In this document: positions 41,834 through 50,890 of the stretch, piece after piece
How the letters are laid out: each line of letters opens with the position of its first letter
Position numbering within the stretch: position 1 is the stretch's first letter
NCBI RefSeq assembly: GCF_009729095.1
Contig: NZ_VTGX01000004.1
Span: 614,131-678,130, forward strand
DNA: 64,000 nt
From: Mycolicibacterium sp. CBMA 247
Lineage (GTDB): Bacteria > Actinomycetota > Actinomycetes > Mycobacteriales > Mycobacteriaceae
Direction: 5' to 3'
Translations under genes and position numbers: made by a program
Notes under the pieces: generated by a model
What the model was told of the DNA's origin: nothing
The model's database searches: none
The model's input: only the letters and a program-made list of their open reading frames with translations

Positions 41834-42817
41834 TTAGCATTTGGTCTTGTATATGTACTTGGCTCCCTCACCGTCGATGTTGTCTTTCGTGATGAGAAAA
41901 GTGCCGGTGCCGATCTTGGGTTCAGTCTGCTTTCCCTCCATAGCTGCAAGAGCTTGTTCAATCCCTGTCTGGCCGATCGTGGATGGCTGTTGAGCCACCA
42001 GCGCATCGACTGAACCGTTCTCGACCAGCTTTGCCGTGGCAGGTGTGGGATCGAATCCAACGACTGTCACCTGACCTTGACGGCCTACTTGCTTGATTCC
42101 GGCGACCACGCCTTCGGTCTGAGCATTGTTGGTGGCAAATATGCCGACAATGTCTGGATCTTTCTGCAGTGCGGCGGCGACAATCTGCGCGGCTTTGGTG
42201 ATCGTCATTCCCGGGTCATACTGCACACCAAGGTACTGAAAATTGGGATCTTTCCCAATCGCGTCTGCGAACCCCTTCTCCCGATCACCGGTTGACGTGA
42301 TTCCCGGCGCCACTGAGATGGTCAATACCTTGCCGCCCGGATGACGTTGTTTGATGGCGTCAAGAGCAGTCGCACCTGCGGCTACGTTGTCGGTGGCTAT
42401 CGCGGACGAAGCGAACGATGGATCGTCGACTGACGTGTCGAGCAACACCACCTTGACCCCCGACTTTGCCGCGTCCTGGAGCGGCTTCTGGAGCGCTGTG
42501 GAATCGGTAGGAACGACAAGAAGTGCGCCCGGATTGGCCGCCAAGGCTGCGTCCAATACGGACTTTTGCTCCGTCGCATCCCAATTTCGAGATGCCTGGT
42601 AGTTCAACGACATTCCAGGATGCGCGGCGACGGCGTCCCTCGCGGCACACTCGAGGCTGATTGAGAACTCGTCAGCCGGAGAGGCATTCACGAACGCGAT
42701 CTCAGTTGACTGCGCGCCCCCTTCACCACGGTGTTCGTTGTTCCCAGCGCTGCACGCGCTGAGGGCGAGGACGCCAACAGCCAGAGCAGCCGCACTCGTT
42801 TTCCATGCATGCGTCAT
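41834..42817 (-). CDS. ribose/sugar-type ABC transporter substrate-binding lipoprotein
   Basis: 327 aa. Lipoprotein signal peptide with lipobox LSAC (Cys22). The mature protein is a periplasmic-binding (Peripla_BP_4, RbsB/XylF) fold: EIAFVNASPADEFSISLECA, ALLVVPTDSTALQKPLQDAA, KVVLLDTSVDDPSFASSAIA, IVGIFATNNAQTEGVVAGI and VVGFDPTPATAKLVENG. It delivers a sugar or cyclitol to the permease encoded next. Neighbouring catabolic genes suggest a cyclitol-like ligand. It is the third gene of the importer operon (ATPase, permease, binding protein). Confidence 0.93.
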   Translation of the reverse strand: MTHAWKTSAAALAVGVLALSACSAGNNEHRGEGGAQSTEIAFVNASPADEFSISLECAARDAVAAHPGMSLNYQASRNWDATEQKSVLDAALAANPGALLVVPTDSTALQKPLQDAAKSGVKVVLLDTSVDDPSFASSAIATDNVAAGATALDAIKQRHPGGKVLTISVAPGITSTGDREKGFADAIGKDPNFQYLGVQYDPGMTITKAAQIVAAALQKDPDIVGIFATNNAQTEGVVAGIKQVGRQGQVTVVGFDPTPATAKLVENGSVDALVAQQPSTIGQTGIEQALAAMEGKQTEPKIGTGTFLITKDNIDGEGAKYIYKTKC

Positions 42818-42861
42818 CAGTGTTTTCCTTCGGCTCTATTCGACGGGTTGACGAGTAATGG

Positions 42862-43911
42862 TCAGATGCTCGATCTCGATCTTCGGAGTTGATCGACGTA
42901 GACCGCCACAATCAGCACGCAACCAGTTGCCACCGGCTGCCAGAACGGCTGCACCCCGGTAATGATGAAGCCGTTTTGTAGGACCGCGGGGATCGATACG
43001 CCGACCACCGTCCCAAAAATTCCCCCGACGCCGCCGAACAGCGATGTGCCCCCGAGGATCACGGCGGTGAGAGCCATGAAGGCGGTCTGCGTGTTGCCTG
43101 AGATTGCTGTGGTGCTGAACTCGGCAATCGACAGCAGGCCCGCCAGTCCCGCGCACAGCCCGCTGACCATGTACACCTTGATGATGTGCCACGACACATT
43201 GACACCGGCACGTTTCACCGACTCCGCGTTCGATCCGACAGCACGGGTGTACAGACCAAACCGGGTCGCGTTCAGAAGGATTGCTCCAATCGCGGCGATC
43301 ACCGCAGCTATCGCCACCAAGGTCGGAATGTTCAGGAAAACATTGCCGTAACCGATGTTGTCGGCCAACACGGCGGGCACGCCGCGGATATCCTCACCGC
43401 CGGTCAGCACCAACGAGATTCCGAGCGCTATACCCATCGTGGCGAGGGTGACGATCATGTCCGGAACCTTCGCCTTTGCCACCAGCAGTCCGTTGATCAA
43501 CCCCCACAGCAGACCGCTGACGAGTGCAACCAGCAGACCGATAGCGGCGGTCCCCCAGCCATCGCCACCGATACTCTTCATGACCGACGAGGCGGTCACG
43601 CCGGAGAACACGAGCACGGATCCAACCGAAAGATCGATACCTCCGGCGATGAGGACGAAGGTGGCGCCGACTCCCAGCACCATCAGGATGGCTGCGTTCT
43701 GCGCGATGAGACGCAGATTGGAAGCCTGCGCAAAAGTGTTCGGCGCCAGGATCGCGAAGACGATCATGATGAGCACGAGGACGACAAAGATCAACAGCGA
43801 CTGGGCTTTTAGGAGGACAGCAAGCCGGCTGACAGCCGATCCACTCCCCTGCTCGGTATCGCTGTCAGAACGTACGTCGCGCACATTGACGAGATCTCTG
43901 AGGGCCATCAT
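42862..43911 (-). CDS. ribose-type ABC transporter permease
   Basis: 349 aa, BPD_transp_2 (RbsC/AraH) family with about 8-10 membrane segments. ILMVLGVGATFVLIAGGIDL, SVGSVLVFSGVTASS and TRFGLYTRAVGSNAESVKRAGV (cytoplasmic EAA-like loop) are characteristic, and the glycine-rich ILGGTSLFGGVGGIFGTVVG lies near the C-terminus. It has an unusually long N-terminus (about 35 residues) before TM1. It overlaps the ATPase gene by ATGA. Confidence 0.93.
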   Translation of the reverse strand: MMALRDLVNVRDVRSDSDTEQGSGSAVSRLAVLLKAQSLLIFVVLVLIMIVFAILAPNTFAQASNLRLIAQNAAILMVLGVGATFVLIAGGIDLSVGSVLVFSGVTASSVMKSIGGDGWGTAAIGLLVALVSGLLWGLINGLLVAKAKVPDMIVTLATMGIALGISLVLTGGEDIRGVPAVLADNIGYGNVFLNIPTLVAIAAVIAAIGAILLNATRFGLYTRAVGSNAESVKRAGVNVSWHIIKVYMVSGLCAGLAGLLSIAEFSTTAISGNTQTAFMALTAVILGGTSLFGGVGGIFGTVVGVSIPAVLQNGFIITGVQPFWQPVATGCVLIVAVYVDQLRRSRSSI

Positions 43912-44663
43912 GCTGCTACCGCACCTGTCATATAGGCAACCAGCTCGTCCATCGAGGTTTCCGATGTCTTCAGGGAGGCCACCCGTCGCCCTCGGCGTAA
44001 CACCTGAACGCGATCGGACACCTCCATGACGTGGGGCATGGTGTGGCTGATGAATATGACCGCTATCCCCCGCTCGCGGACTCTGCGAATGTTGTTGAGA
44101 ACATTTCCGGTCTGCTCCACGCCGAGGGCGGACGTGGGCTCATCGAGGATCAGGACCTTGTCCGTCCACGAAATTGCCCGCGCGATTGCTACGCCTTGCC
44201 GTTGCCCACCGGACATGGCGCCGACCGGGCTTTTCGGCGCTCTGATCTTCACACCGAGTTCTTTGAGAACGGTTTCCGCATGACTGGCCATGGCGTTCTT
44301 CTGCATGAAGCCAAGCCGGCCCCACGGCTGGCGTTGCAAGACTTCGCGGCCGAGGTACATGTTCTCGACAACATTCAAATGTGGGGCGAGCGCGAGATCT
44401 TGGTGCACCGTCTCGATCCCTTGGTGCTTCGCATCGCGGGGTGAGGAAAACTCTGCCGGCTTCCCGCCGAGGAGAAGTTGACCGCCGTCCAGGCGATGGA
44501 CGCCGGAGATCACCTTGACCAGAGTTGACTTCCCCGCGCCGTTATCGCCGATGAGGGCGACGACCTCACCCGGGTAGAGGTCGAAATCCAGTTTGTCGAG
44601 CGCGGTGATGCTGTTGAACTTCTTTACTGCGTTTCTGACTTCTATGACTGGGCTCGTCGTCAT
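43908..44663 (-). CDS. sugar ABC transporter ATP-binding protein, single domain
   Basis: 251 aa with Walker A GDNGAGKST, signature MSGGQRQGVAIARA and Walker B VLILDEPTSALG. Ribose-type importers often use a fused double ATPase of about 500 aa (RbsA); this one has a single domain, like FrcA of the fructose importer, and would act as a homodimer. ATG 44663 has GGAG upstream. The next gene upstream, the enolase-superfamily gene, ends at 44830, about 170 nt away. Confidence 0.92.
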   Translation of the reverse strand: MTTSPVIEVRNAVKKFNSITALDKLDFDLYPGEVVALIGDNGAGKSTLVKVISGVHRLDGGQLLLGGKPAEFSSPRDAKHQGIETVHQDLALAPHLNVVENMYLGREVLQRQPWGRLGFMQKNAMASHAETVLKELGVKIRAPKSPVGAMSGGQRQGVAIARAISWTDKVLILDEPTSALGVEQTGNVLNNIRRVRERGIAVIFISHTMPHVMEVSDRVQVLRRGRRVASLKTSETSMDELVAYMTGAVAA

Positions 44664-44829
44664 GGCGTACTCCTGGGGGCAGATGATTGCGGGCTGGTTG
44701 CGGCAGGTAGGCGAGTAGGGGTGACACGTGTCCGTTCGAGCTTTGAAAGGGCTGGTAGCAACGAGCTTTCGCTTCTCCACCGGCTCGGATGTCTCGACGG
44801 GGGTGGTGGGTCGCACTGTCGGGGCCGGA

Positions 44830-46044
44830 TCAGTAGCCTATGTTGGCCTCCTTCGGCGACGCCAAGCTGAATGTCCGCCGGACGGGGTCGCCTTCGGCAT
44901 GTCGCAACGCCTCTTCGTTGAGCTCGACTCCGTGACCGGGCCGTTCATCGAGAACGATGTGGCCGTCGTTCACCGTGATGGGCGGAGTTGCCGAGATATC
45001 TGCCGAACGGCGGGTGAAATTGACGAAGTACTCCGTGATCAGGAACGTGGGCATGGTTGCCGAAGCCTGCAGTGTCGAGGCGAGGCCGACCGAGGTGCTG
45101 TTGTAGTTATGTGGTGCCACTGCAACAAGGTTGGCGTGTGCCAGTGCGGCGATGTTCGTGAGCTCCAGGATCCCGCCACAGTTGCATACGTCGGGGTTGA
45201 TGATGTCGACGGCATTGCGCTCGAACACTTCTCGGAACCCTGTGGTGGTGTACAAGTCTTCGCCGGTGACAATGGGAATTGTGGTTCTGCTTCGCACTTC
45301 GGCAAGGCCGTCCAGTTGGCTGCTGGGTACGGGTTCTTCCAGCCAGAAGGGGTCGAACTCCTCCAGAAGTTTGGCGACGCGTACCGCCACACGCGGGGCG
45401 AAACGCCGATGCCCTTCGATGAGCAGGTCGATGGAGGCGCCCAGCCTCTCGCGGAGGGCGCCGACGAGCTCGACACCTGCGATGACGTCATCCTTGTCCG
45501 GGTATGGGCACCAGAGTCCCGGGAAGGGATCGAGCTTGAGCGCGTCGAATCCGGCTTCCACCATCGCTTCGGCAGCGGTCAGTACGCTTTCCGTCGGATT
45601 GAGGCCGCCGGCCGGGCTGAAACTCCAACCGTTGGCGTACACCCGAATCCGATCTTGCGTGGCTCCACCCAGCAGGTTGTAGATGGGTTGATCGAGCGTC
45701 TTTCCGACCACGTCCCACAACGCCTGCTCGATACCGCTGACAGCGCAGAAGAACTCCATCGACCCACGCTTCGTGGCAGCATCCTGGTAGGCCATCTGAG
45801 TGAACCGTCGGATGTCGAATACGGACGCTCCGATGAGGTGGTCGGCAAGACGTTCGGTCACTGCTCGGATGGCGTGTTCCCGATCCGGGGCGGTGTAGCA
45901 CTCGCCCCAACCGGTCAGTCCGTTCTCGGTACGCAGTTGGACAAACAGCCAGTTCTTCGTCGTACCGCTGTCGACGAGGTAGGTGTTGATCGAGTGGACG
46001 CGATCGTCGATCTCGGTAGCGTGTTCGGAACCATTGCTACTCAC
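44830..46044 (-). CDS. mandelate racemase/enolase superfamily sugar-acid dehydratase
   Basis: 404 aa. The N-terminal capping domain (WLFVQLRTENGLTGWGECYT) is followed by a TIM barrel with K170 (DALKLDPF), metal ligands E210 (LLIEGHRRF), E236 (FWLEEPVP) and E262 (VTGEDLY), D284 and general-acid/base H312 (VAPHNYN). The E-G-H arrangement at strand 3 resembles the D-F-H of galactonate dehydratase, so dehydration of an aldonic or aldaric acid is likely. The GTG start at 46044 overlaps the stop of the upstream GntR gene. Confidence 0.9.
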   Translation of the reverse strand: MSSNGSEHATEIDDRVHSINTYLVDSGTTKNWLFVQLRTENGLTGWGECYTAPDREHAIRAVTERLADHLIGASVFDIRRFTQMAYQDAATKRGSMEFFCAVSGIEQALWDVVGKTLDQPIYNLLGGATQDRIRVYANGWSFSPAGGLNPTESVLTAAEAMVEAGFDALKLDPFPGLWCPYPDKDDVIAGVELVGALRERLGASIDLLIEGHRRFAPRVAVRVAKLLEEFDPFWLEEPVPSSQLDGLAEVRSRTTIPIVTGEDLYTTTGFREVFERNAVDIINPDVCNCGGILELTNIAALAHANLVAVAPHNYNSTSVGLASTLQASATMPTFLITEYFVNFTRRSADISATPPITVNDGHIVLDERPGHGVELNEEALRHAEGDPVRRTFSLASPKEANIGY

Positions 46045-46964
46045 GGGCGCACATCCGCCCGGCGGCCGGGCAGCCCGGGAATCATATGATCCAGCGCCGT
46101 TGCTGAACGATCCGGATTGCGGCGCTCGGAGCCGGCGTTGGAGCGATCTAGATCGATCGTGGTCATGAGCGCGATGAGATGGTCGCACGCCCCCTGGAGG
46201 TGCCTGACGACCAACTCTCGGGCTTCAGGGCCCGACCCCGCAAGCAGAGCCTCGGCGATGGCGCGGTGTTCGTCCAGGGCGGCGGCTCGCCGCTTCTTCT
46301 CCATCGCGTCGACCCGCGGGTGCGCGAGCCGCCAGTACAGGGCATGCATCCTCACCAACGGCAGAGACTCCGCACAGAGCAGGTCGGTGAGCCGTCCGTT
46401 GCCCAGAGATTCAGCGATCAAGAAGTGCAGTGGGGCAACGCCTTGGTCGATTGCCTCCTGGGAACATCCCGCTGCGGCGACCGGTGGCGTCGCATCGTAG
46501 AAGGCCAGTAGCCGCTCCAGTTTGGCTCGCTCGATCATGCCGGCCGCGGCCTCGGCCGCGAAGCCTTCCAGCGCTTGGCGGATCTCGTAGATCTGCCGGA
46601 TTTCACGAGCGGTGATGTCGCGGACCCTCGTAACGGAATGAGGGCGGGCCTCTATCAGGCGGTCGTTCACCAGTCGGCTGATCGCGGCGCGCACAGGTGT
46701 CCGGCTTGCCGAATACCGTTCGGCGAGAGCTGATTCGACGAGCGCTTCTCCTGGGGCGAACAATCCCGCCGTCAAATCGTCACGAAGTTGTTCGTAGACG
46801 CGGTCGGGTTCGGTGGCCCATCGGCGGACGTCGCCGTGGGCAGGTCCGGGCTCGGCGATTGCAGCGGCCCCCTCGCATTCGAACGAGGTCGACGGAATCT
46901 GCTCTGCCACTACCTGTTGGTCACCAGCCGGTGCGTCCTTCTGATGTTTCTGTGAGCTGTACAC
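46041..46964 (-). CDS. GntR family transcriptional regulator, FCD (FadR-like) subfamily
   Basis: About 307 aa. DNA-binding helix region: RVYEQLRDDLTAGLFAPGEA and LAERYSASRTPVRAAISRLV. The FCD ligand domain (from about IYEIRQALEGFAAEAAAG) has the metal-binding pattern APLHFLIAESLGN and LDEHRAIAEALLAG. The start is unclear: ATG 47003, GTG 46964 and GTG 46910 are in frame, and 47003 would overlap the divergent gene. It is translationally coupled to the dehydratase gene and probably controls the cluster from the divergent region. Confidence 0.85.
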   Translation of the reverse strand: MYSSQKHQKDAPAGDQQVVAEQIPSTSFECEGAAAIAEPGPAHGDVRRWATEPDRVYEQLRDDLTAGLFAPGEALVESALAERYSASRTPVRAAISRLVNDRLIEARPHSVTRVRDITAREIRQIYEIRQALEGFAAEAAAGMIERAKLERLLAFYDATPPVAAAGCSQEAIDQGVAPLHFLIAESLGNGRLTDLLCAESLPLVRMHALYWRLAHPRVDAMEKKRRAAALDEHRAIAEALLAGSGPEARELVVRHLQGACDHLIALMTTIDLDRSNAGSERRNPDRSATALDHMIPGLPGRRADVRP

Positions 46965-47010
46965 AATCCGTACACTAGTTGTATCCTGTGACGTGTGCAA
47001 CATGTATACA
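46958..47010. promoter_or_regulatory. divergent promoter/operator region of the cyclitol cluster
   Basis: It contains repeated GTAC/GTATAC motifs: TGTACACAATCCGTACACTA on the left and the perfect 8-bp palindrome TGTATACA at 47003-47010. These suit a GntR/FCD dimer. The start codons of both divergent genes lie within or beside it, so binding would block both. Confidence 0.45.
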
Positions 47011-48008
47011 CAATAAGTGACCAGGCAGTGGGGTTGATCGGACTCGGTGAGGTTGGCCACATACATGCCGAGGCCATACAAAAGTCACAGTCGTCGCGCC
47101 TGGTCGCCGTCGCCGATGCCAACCCGTCCCTACTAGCGCCCTACGCCGAAGCGGGCATCCGCTGCTACAACGACGCCGCGGATCTGATCAATGACCCAGA
47201 CATCAAAACCGTCTCGCTATGCCTGCCGCATCATCTGCATTTTTCGGTCGCCATGAGCGCCATCGCCGCAGGTAAGAACTTGTTGGTCGAAAAGCCCCTT
47301 GCCATCACCGTCGCCGAGTGCGAAGAACTCGTGGCGGCGGCTCGCCGAGCCGGCGTCACCTTGGGGGTTCAGCACAACCAGGTCTTCTACTCCGCGCACG
47401 TTGAAGCCAAGCGGATGATCGAGGCTGGACAGATCGGTCGGCCCGTCTTGCTGCGTCTGCGTCTTGGCATGGGGCCCGTGTTCGGCGGTTGGCGGACATC
47501 TGTCGCGAACTCGGGCGGAGGGTTGCTCTTCGATGCCGGCGTCCACCGCATCTATATGACGCAGTTTCTGTTCGGCCCGGTGGTGTCCTGCCACACGATC
47601 CTCGATGCGCCACGGGAACAGGGTGAGACGTTCGCTGTTATCGTTCTGCAGTTCGCGTCAGGAGCGCGGGGCATCATCGAGGCGAATCACCACGGACCGG
47701 CGGGCGTGTTCGACGACGAGATCGAAATCGTGGGAACCGACGCTGTGCTCCGTCTTCCGGGTCTCGAATCGGAACTGAGCCAACGTGATTCGATGACCGT
47801 GTTCACCGACGGCGCCTGGAAGCAGGTACCGATCGACGATGACAACTGGGAAACGACAGTCCACAAGAGCGTTTGGGCGTTCCTCGATGCCGTGGCGGCG
47901 GGGGAATCTGCCCCCGTGAGTGGCGAAGACGCAGTGGAAACGATGCGCTTGCTTCACCAAATCTATGATTCGGCACAGGTTCTCGACGATCACGCAGGTG
48001 TCCGATGA
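46995..48008 (+). CDS. Gfo/Idh/MocA family dehydrogenase
   Basis: 337 aa. The NAD(P) motif GLIGLGEVGHIHA is near the N-terminus, EKPLAITVAECEELV marks the conserved E-K-P of the family, and GGGLLFDAGVHRIYMTQFLF is the catalytic H-containing motif. It likely oxidises a polyol or cyclitol hydroxyl to a ketone, as inositol dehydrogenase (IolG) does. GTG 46995 is taken; GTG 47028 would trim the first strand and is the alternative. The 8-bp palindrome TGTATACA falls inside its first codons. It overlaps the isomerase gene by ATGA. Confidence 0.9.
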   Translation: MQHVYTISDQAVGLIGLGEVGHIHAEAIQKSQSSRLVAVADANPSLLAPYAEAGIRCYNDAADLINDPDIKTVSLCLPHHLHFSVAMSAIAAGKNLLVEKPLAITVAECEELVAAARRAGVTLGVQHNQVFYSAHVEAKRMIEAGQIGRPVLLRLRLGMGPVFGGWRTSVANSGGGLLFDAGVHRIYMTQFLFGPVVSCHTILDAPREQGETFAVIVLQFASGARGIIEANHHGPAGVFDDEIEIVGTDAVLRLPGLESELSQRDSMTVFTDGAWKQVPIDDDNWETTVHKSVWAFLDAVAAGESAPVSGEDAVETMRLLHQIYDSAQVLDDHAGVR

Positions 48009-48874
48009 GGTGGCCTCTTGGTTATGTGGCGCTCGATTCGGTAGTCGAGAAATGGGCACCCGAGCGTGCCATCGAGCTGCTGGCCGGGCTGGGCTTCGAG
48101 GCCGTCGACTGGTCTTTCGTCCAGTTCGACCGGCTTCAGCAATCAGCGAAGGCGTTCCGGAAACTGGTTCAGCAGAGCCGAGACGCGGGTTTGGAGGTAC
48201 CGCAGCTGGTGTTGGCCGATGACCTCATCACACTCGACCCACACCTCTGGAAGCAAAGGGTTGAATACGCAATTCGCGCGATCGATGCAGCCGCCGAAGC
48301 CGGCGTGGCCACTGTAGGCGTCAGCACCGGACCTCATGGATGGAACGAAGCCGCCGCTCGCGTAGGTGTCGACATCGATGAAAGCGCGGCATGGGATCTT
48401 GCTGTGACCGGGGTAGCCCGCATGGTCGACCACGCCAAAATGTCTGATGTCCGAATCGGGCTCGAATCAGTGTGGGGCTCGATCGCCGACAGCGGCGAGT
48501 CCACGCAGAAAATGCTCGACGCCATACCCGACCTCGGCATCACATTCGACCCCAGCCACCTCGTGCTTCCCGGCGACGACATCGCGACGTGGGCGCATCA
48601 ATGGCGCGACCGCATCGTTCACGTGCATCTCAAAGATGCGTTCGGCCGACGCGGTGTATTCAACGAGGACTTCTTGTTTCCGATCCTCGGCGAGGGTCAG
48701 GTGCCTTGGAAACGTCTCCTCACGACTTTGAACGACGACGGTTACCAGGGGTGCGCGTCGATTGAAGCCGAGTCTTACACACTTCTTGACCAGTGCTTCC
48801 AAAGCGATCCCACCGAGCCCGCCCGGCTCTCCCTGCAGTTGGCGAACCGACTGTACGACCTCGCCGGTCTGTGA
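48005..48874 (+). CDS. sugar phosphate isomerase/epimerase family protein (IolE/IolI-like TIM barrel)
   Basis: 289 aa AP-endonuclease-2 type TIM barrel. Metal-binding positions are visible: RIGLESVWG (Glu), GITFDPSHLVLPGDD (Asp/His), IVHVHLKDAFG (His, Asp) and GCASIEAES (Glu). The family includes inosose dehydratase IolE and inosose isomerase IolI. Next to an IolD-like gene and a Gfo/Idh gene, an inosose dehydratase or isomerase role is plausible but not proven. ATGA-coupled to the dehydrogenase. Confidence 0.88.
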   Translation: MRWPLGYVALDSVVEKWAPERAIELLAGLGFEAVDWSFVQFDRLQQSAKAFRKLVQQSRDAGLEVPQLVLADDLITLDPHLWKQRVEYAIRAIDAAAEAGVATVGVSTGPHGWNEAAARVGVDIDESAAWDLAVTGVARMVDHAKMSDVRIGLESVWGSIADSGESTQKMLDAIPDLGITFDPSHLVLPGDDIATWAHQWRDRIVHVHLKDAFGRRGVFNEDFLFPILGEGQVPWKRLLTTLNDDGYQGCASIEAESYTLLDQCFQSDPTEPARLSLQLANRLYDLAGL

Positions 48875-48968
48875 CGACGACACCACCTGCCGCTCTCTGA
48901 CCAACCGATCGATGATCATGGCACCGAATTCACCGGTGTCACCCCCCAAATGGAGGTTTGCACACACT

Positions 48969-50846
48969 ATGACCGACGAAGCGACTGTCCGCTTGACCAC
49001 GAGCCAGGCGGTCATCCGCTACCTCGTGGCTCAATACTCGAGTCGTGATGGTGCCGAGACCAGGCTGATCCCAGGGTTTTTGGGGATCTTCGGACACGGC
49101 AACACCGGTGGCTTCGCCCAGGCCATCGGTCAAACCCGCAATGAGGCGTTCTTCATGGAAGGGCGCAACGAGCAAGGCATGGCACACATCGCGGCTGCCT
49201 ACGCCAAGGCCATGCGCCGGGAGGCAACCCTGGCATGCACTGCCTCCGTCGGACCGGGATCGACCAACATGCTCACCGCTGCCGCCGGCGCCTATATCAA
49301 TCGGCTGCCCTTGGTTCTGCTGCCCGCCGACGGGTACGCCGCACGCAGGCCGGGCACCATTCTGCAGGGCCTTGAGAATCCCGCCGGCGCAGATTTGACC
49401 GTGAACGACTGCTTCCGGCCGGTATCACGGTTTTTCGACCGCATCATGCGGCCGGAACAGTTGCTCGACACACTGCCGCGTGCCATGCGCACGCTGACCG
49501 ACCCGGTCGAGACGGGTCCTGTCGTCCTGTCTGTTCCGCAGGATGTCCAAGTTGAGGCGTTTGACTTTCCGACTCGTCTGTTCGAGCGGCGCGTGTGGAG
49601 CATCGCCAGGCCGCTGCCCGAACAGGCGCCGCTCAACGCAGCCATCGATCTGCTCGTCGCTGCGACACGTCCCGTGATCGTCGCGGGCGGCGGCGTTCTG
49701 TATTCACGCGCAGAATCCGAACTGCTCGCGTTCGCCGAGGCCGCAGGAATTCCCGTCGTAGAAACGCTGGCCGGCAAGGGGGCGATGCCCTCGTCGAGCG
49801 CATTGGCCCTGGGCGGCCTCGGTGTCTCGGGGGCGGGGATGGCCAACGAAGTAGCCCGCACCGCCGACTTGGTCGTGTGCATCGGCACCCGGCTGAGCGA
49901 CTACGTCACGGCATCGCAGTCCATCTTCCAGAATCCGCGGGTGCGATTCATCGGACTCAATATCAGCTACGCGGACGCCGTCAAGTATGGCGGGTTGCCG
50001 GTTATCGCCGACGCGCGAGAAGCGTTGTCCCGCATGACCACGATCATTTCGGACCGCCATGCCACCCCGCGTGACGACTACCTAGCCGAAGTCTCTTCGA
50101 TCGCCGATTCCTGGAACGCGACGCGAACGCTTGCAGTGTCTGCAGAGCCCGGGCCTCCTCTGCGACAGACCGAACTGGTCGGCATTCTCAACGACGACCT
50201 CAAAGCCGGGGACACATTGGTCACCTCGGCCGGCACACTGCCGGGAGACGTCTTCCGCTACTGGGTGACAAAGCCAGATGTGACCGTGCACATCGAGTTC
50301 GGATACTCGTGCATGGGCTACGACATCGCCGGCGCCATCGGCGTAGGACTGGCACCCGGCGATGGGCAGGTCTTTGCCCTACTCGGCGACGGCACCTTCT
50401 TGCTGAGCCCATCCGACCTGGCCGTCGCGGTTCAGCATCGCCGGAAGATCACGGTGATCGTCTCCGACAATCAGGGCATGCGGTCGATCCGTCGTCTCGA
50501 ATCGCGGAATGTGGCTCAGCCTTACGCCAACACCTTCGAATACCGAGATCCGTACTCCTATGACATGGACAACCCGATCGGGTTCGATATCGGCAAGATC
50601 GCAGAAGGAATGGGTGCACGGGTTCTCACCGCGACAACACGCGAAGAGTTTGGCACCGCGCTGCAGGTGTCCCGCGACTGCCCCGAGCCATGCTTCATCG
50701 TCGTAACGACGGATGCTGAACGCGCACCTGCAGTCGACAGCCCCTGGTGGGACATCGCGCCCCCGGAAGTCGACGCGGACGGGCAGCTCGACGCCGCACG
50801 CGAAACCTACAAGCGCGGACAGGAGGCTCAGCGCTTTCACTACTGA
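48969..50846 (+). CDS. ThDP-dependent ring hydrolase, IolD-like
   Basis: 625 aa thiamine-diphosphate enzyme. The catalytic Glu68 is in MEGRNEQGMAH, SVGPGSTNMLTAAAGAYINR follows, and the ThDP/Mg motif GDGTFLLSPSDL starts at residue 473 with the paired Asn in IVSDNQGMRS. It closely resembles IolD, which hydrolyses trihydroxycyclohexane-1,2-dione to 5-deoxyglucuronate (e.g. NDCFRPVSRFFDRIMRPEQL). The start ATG 48969 has GGAGG about 12 nt upstream, somewhat distant. No IolB, IolC or IolJ gene is in the window. Confidence 0.9.
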   Translation: MTDEATVRLTTSQAVIRYLVAQYSSRDGAETRLIPGFLGIFGHGNTGGFAQAIGQTRNEAFFMEGRNEQGMAHIAAAYAKAMRREATLACTASVGPGSTNMLTAAAGAYINRLPLVLLPADGYAARRPGTILQGLENPAGADLTVNDCFRPVSRFFDRIMRPEQLLDTLPRAMRTLTDPVETGPVVLSVPQDVQVEAFDFPTRLFERRVWSIARPLPEQAPLNAAIDLLVAATRPVIVAGGGVLYSRAESELLAFAEAAGIPVVETLAGKGAMPSSSALALGGLGVSGAGMANEVARTADLVVCIGTRLSDYVTASQSIFQNPRVRFIGLNISYADAVKYGGLPVIADAREALSRMTTIISDRHATPRDDYLAEVSSIADSWNATRTLAVSAEPGPPLRQTELVGILNDDLKAGDTLVTSAGTLPGDVFRYWVTKPDVTVHIEFGYSCMGYDIAGAIGVGLAPGDGQVFALLGDGTFLLSPSDLAVAVQHRRKITVIVSDNQGMRSIRRLESRNVAQPYANTFEYRDPYSYDMDNPIGFDIGKIAEGMGARVLTATTREEFGTALQVSRDCPEPCFIVVTTDAERAPAVDSPWWDIAPPEVDADGQLDAARETYKRGQEAQRFHY

Positions 50847-50890
50847 GGAGTGCTGAGCCACCAGACACGACGGCACATTGAGAGGACGGA

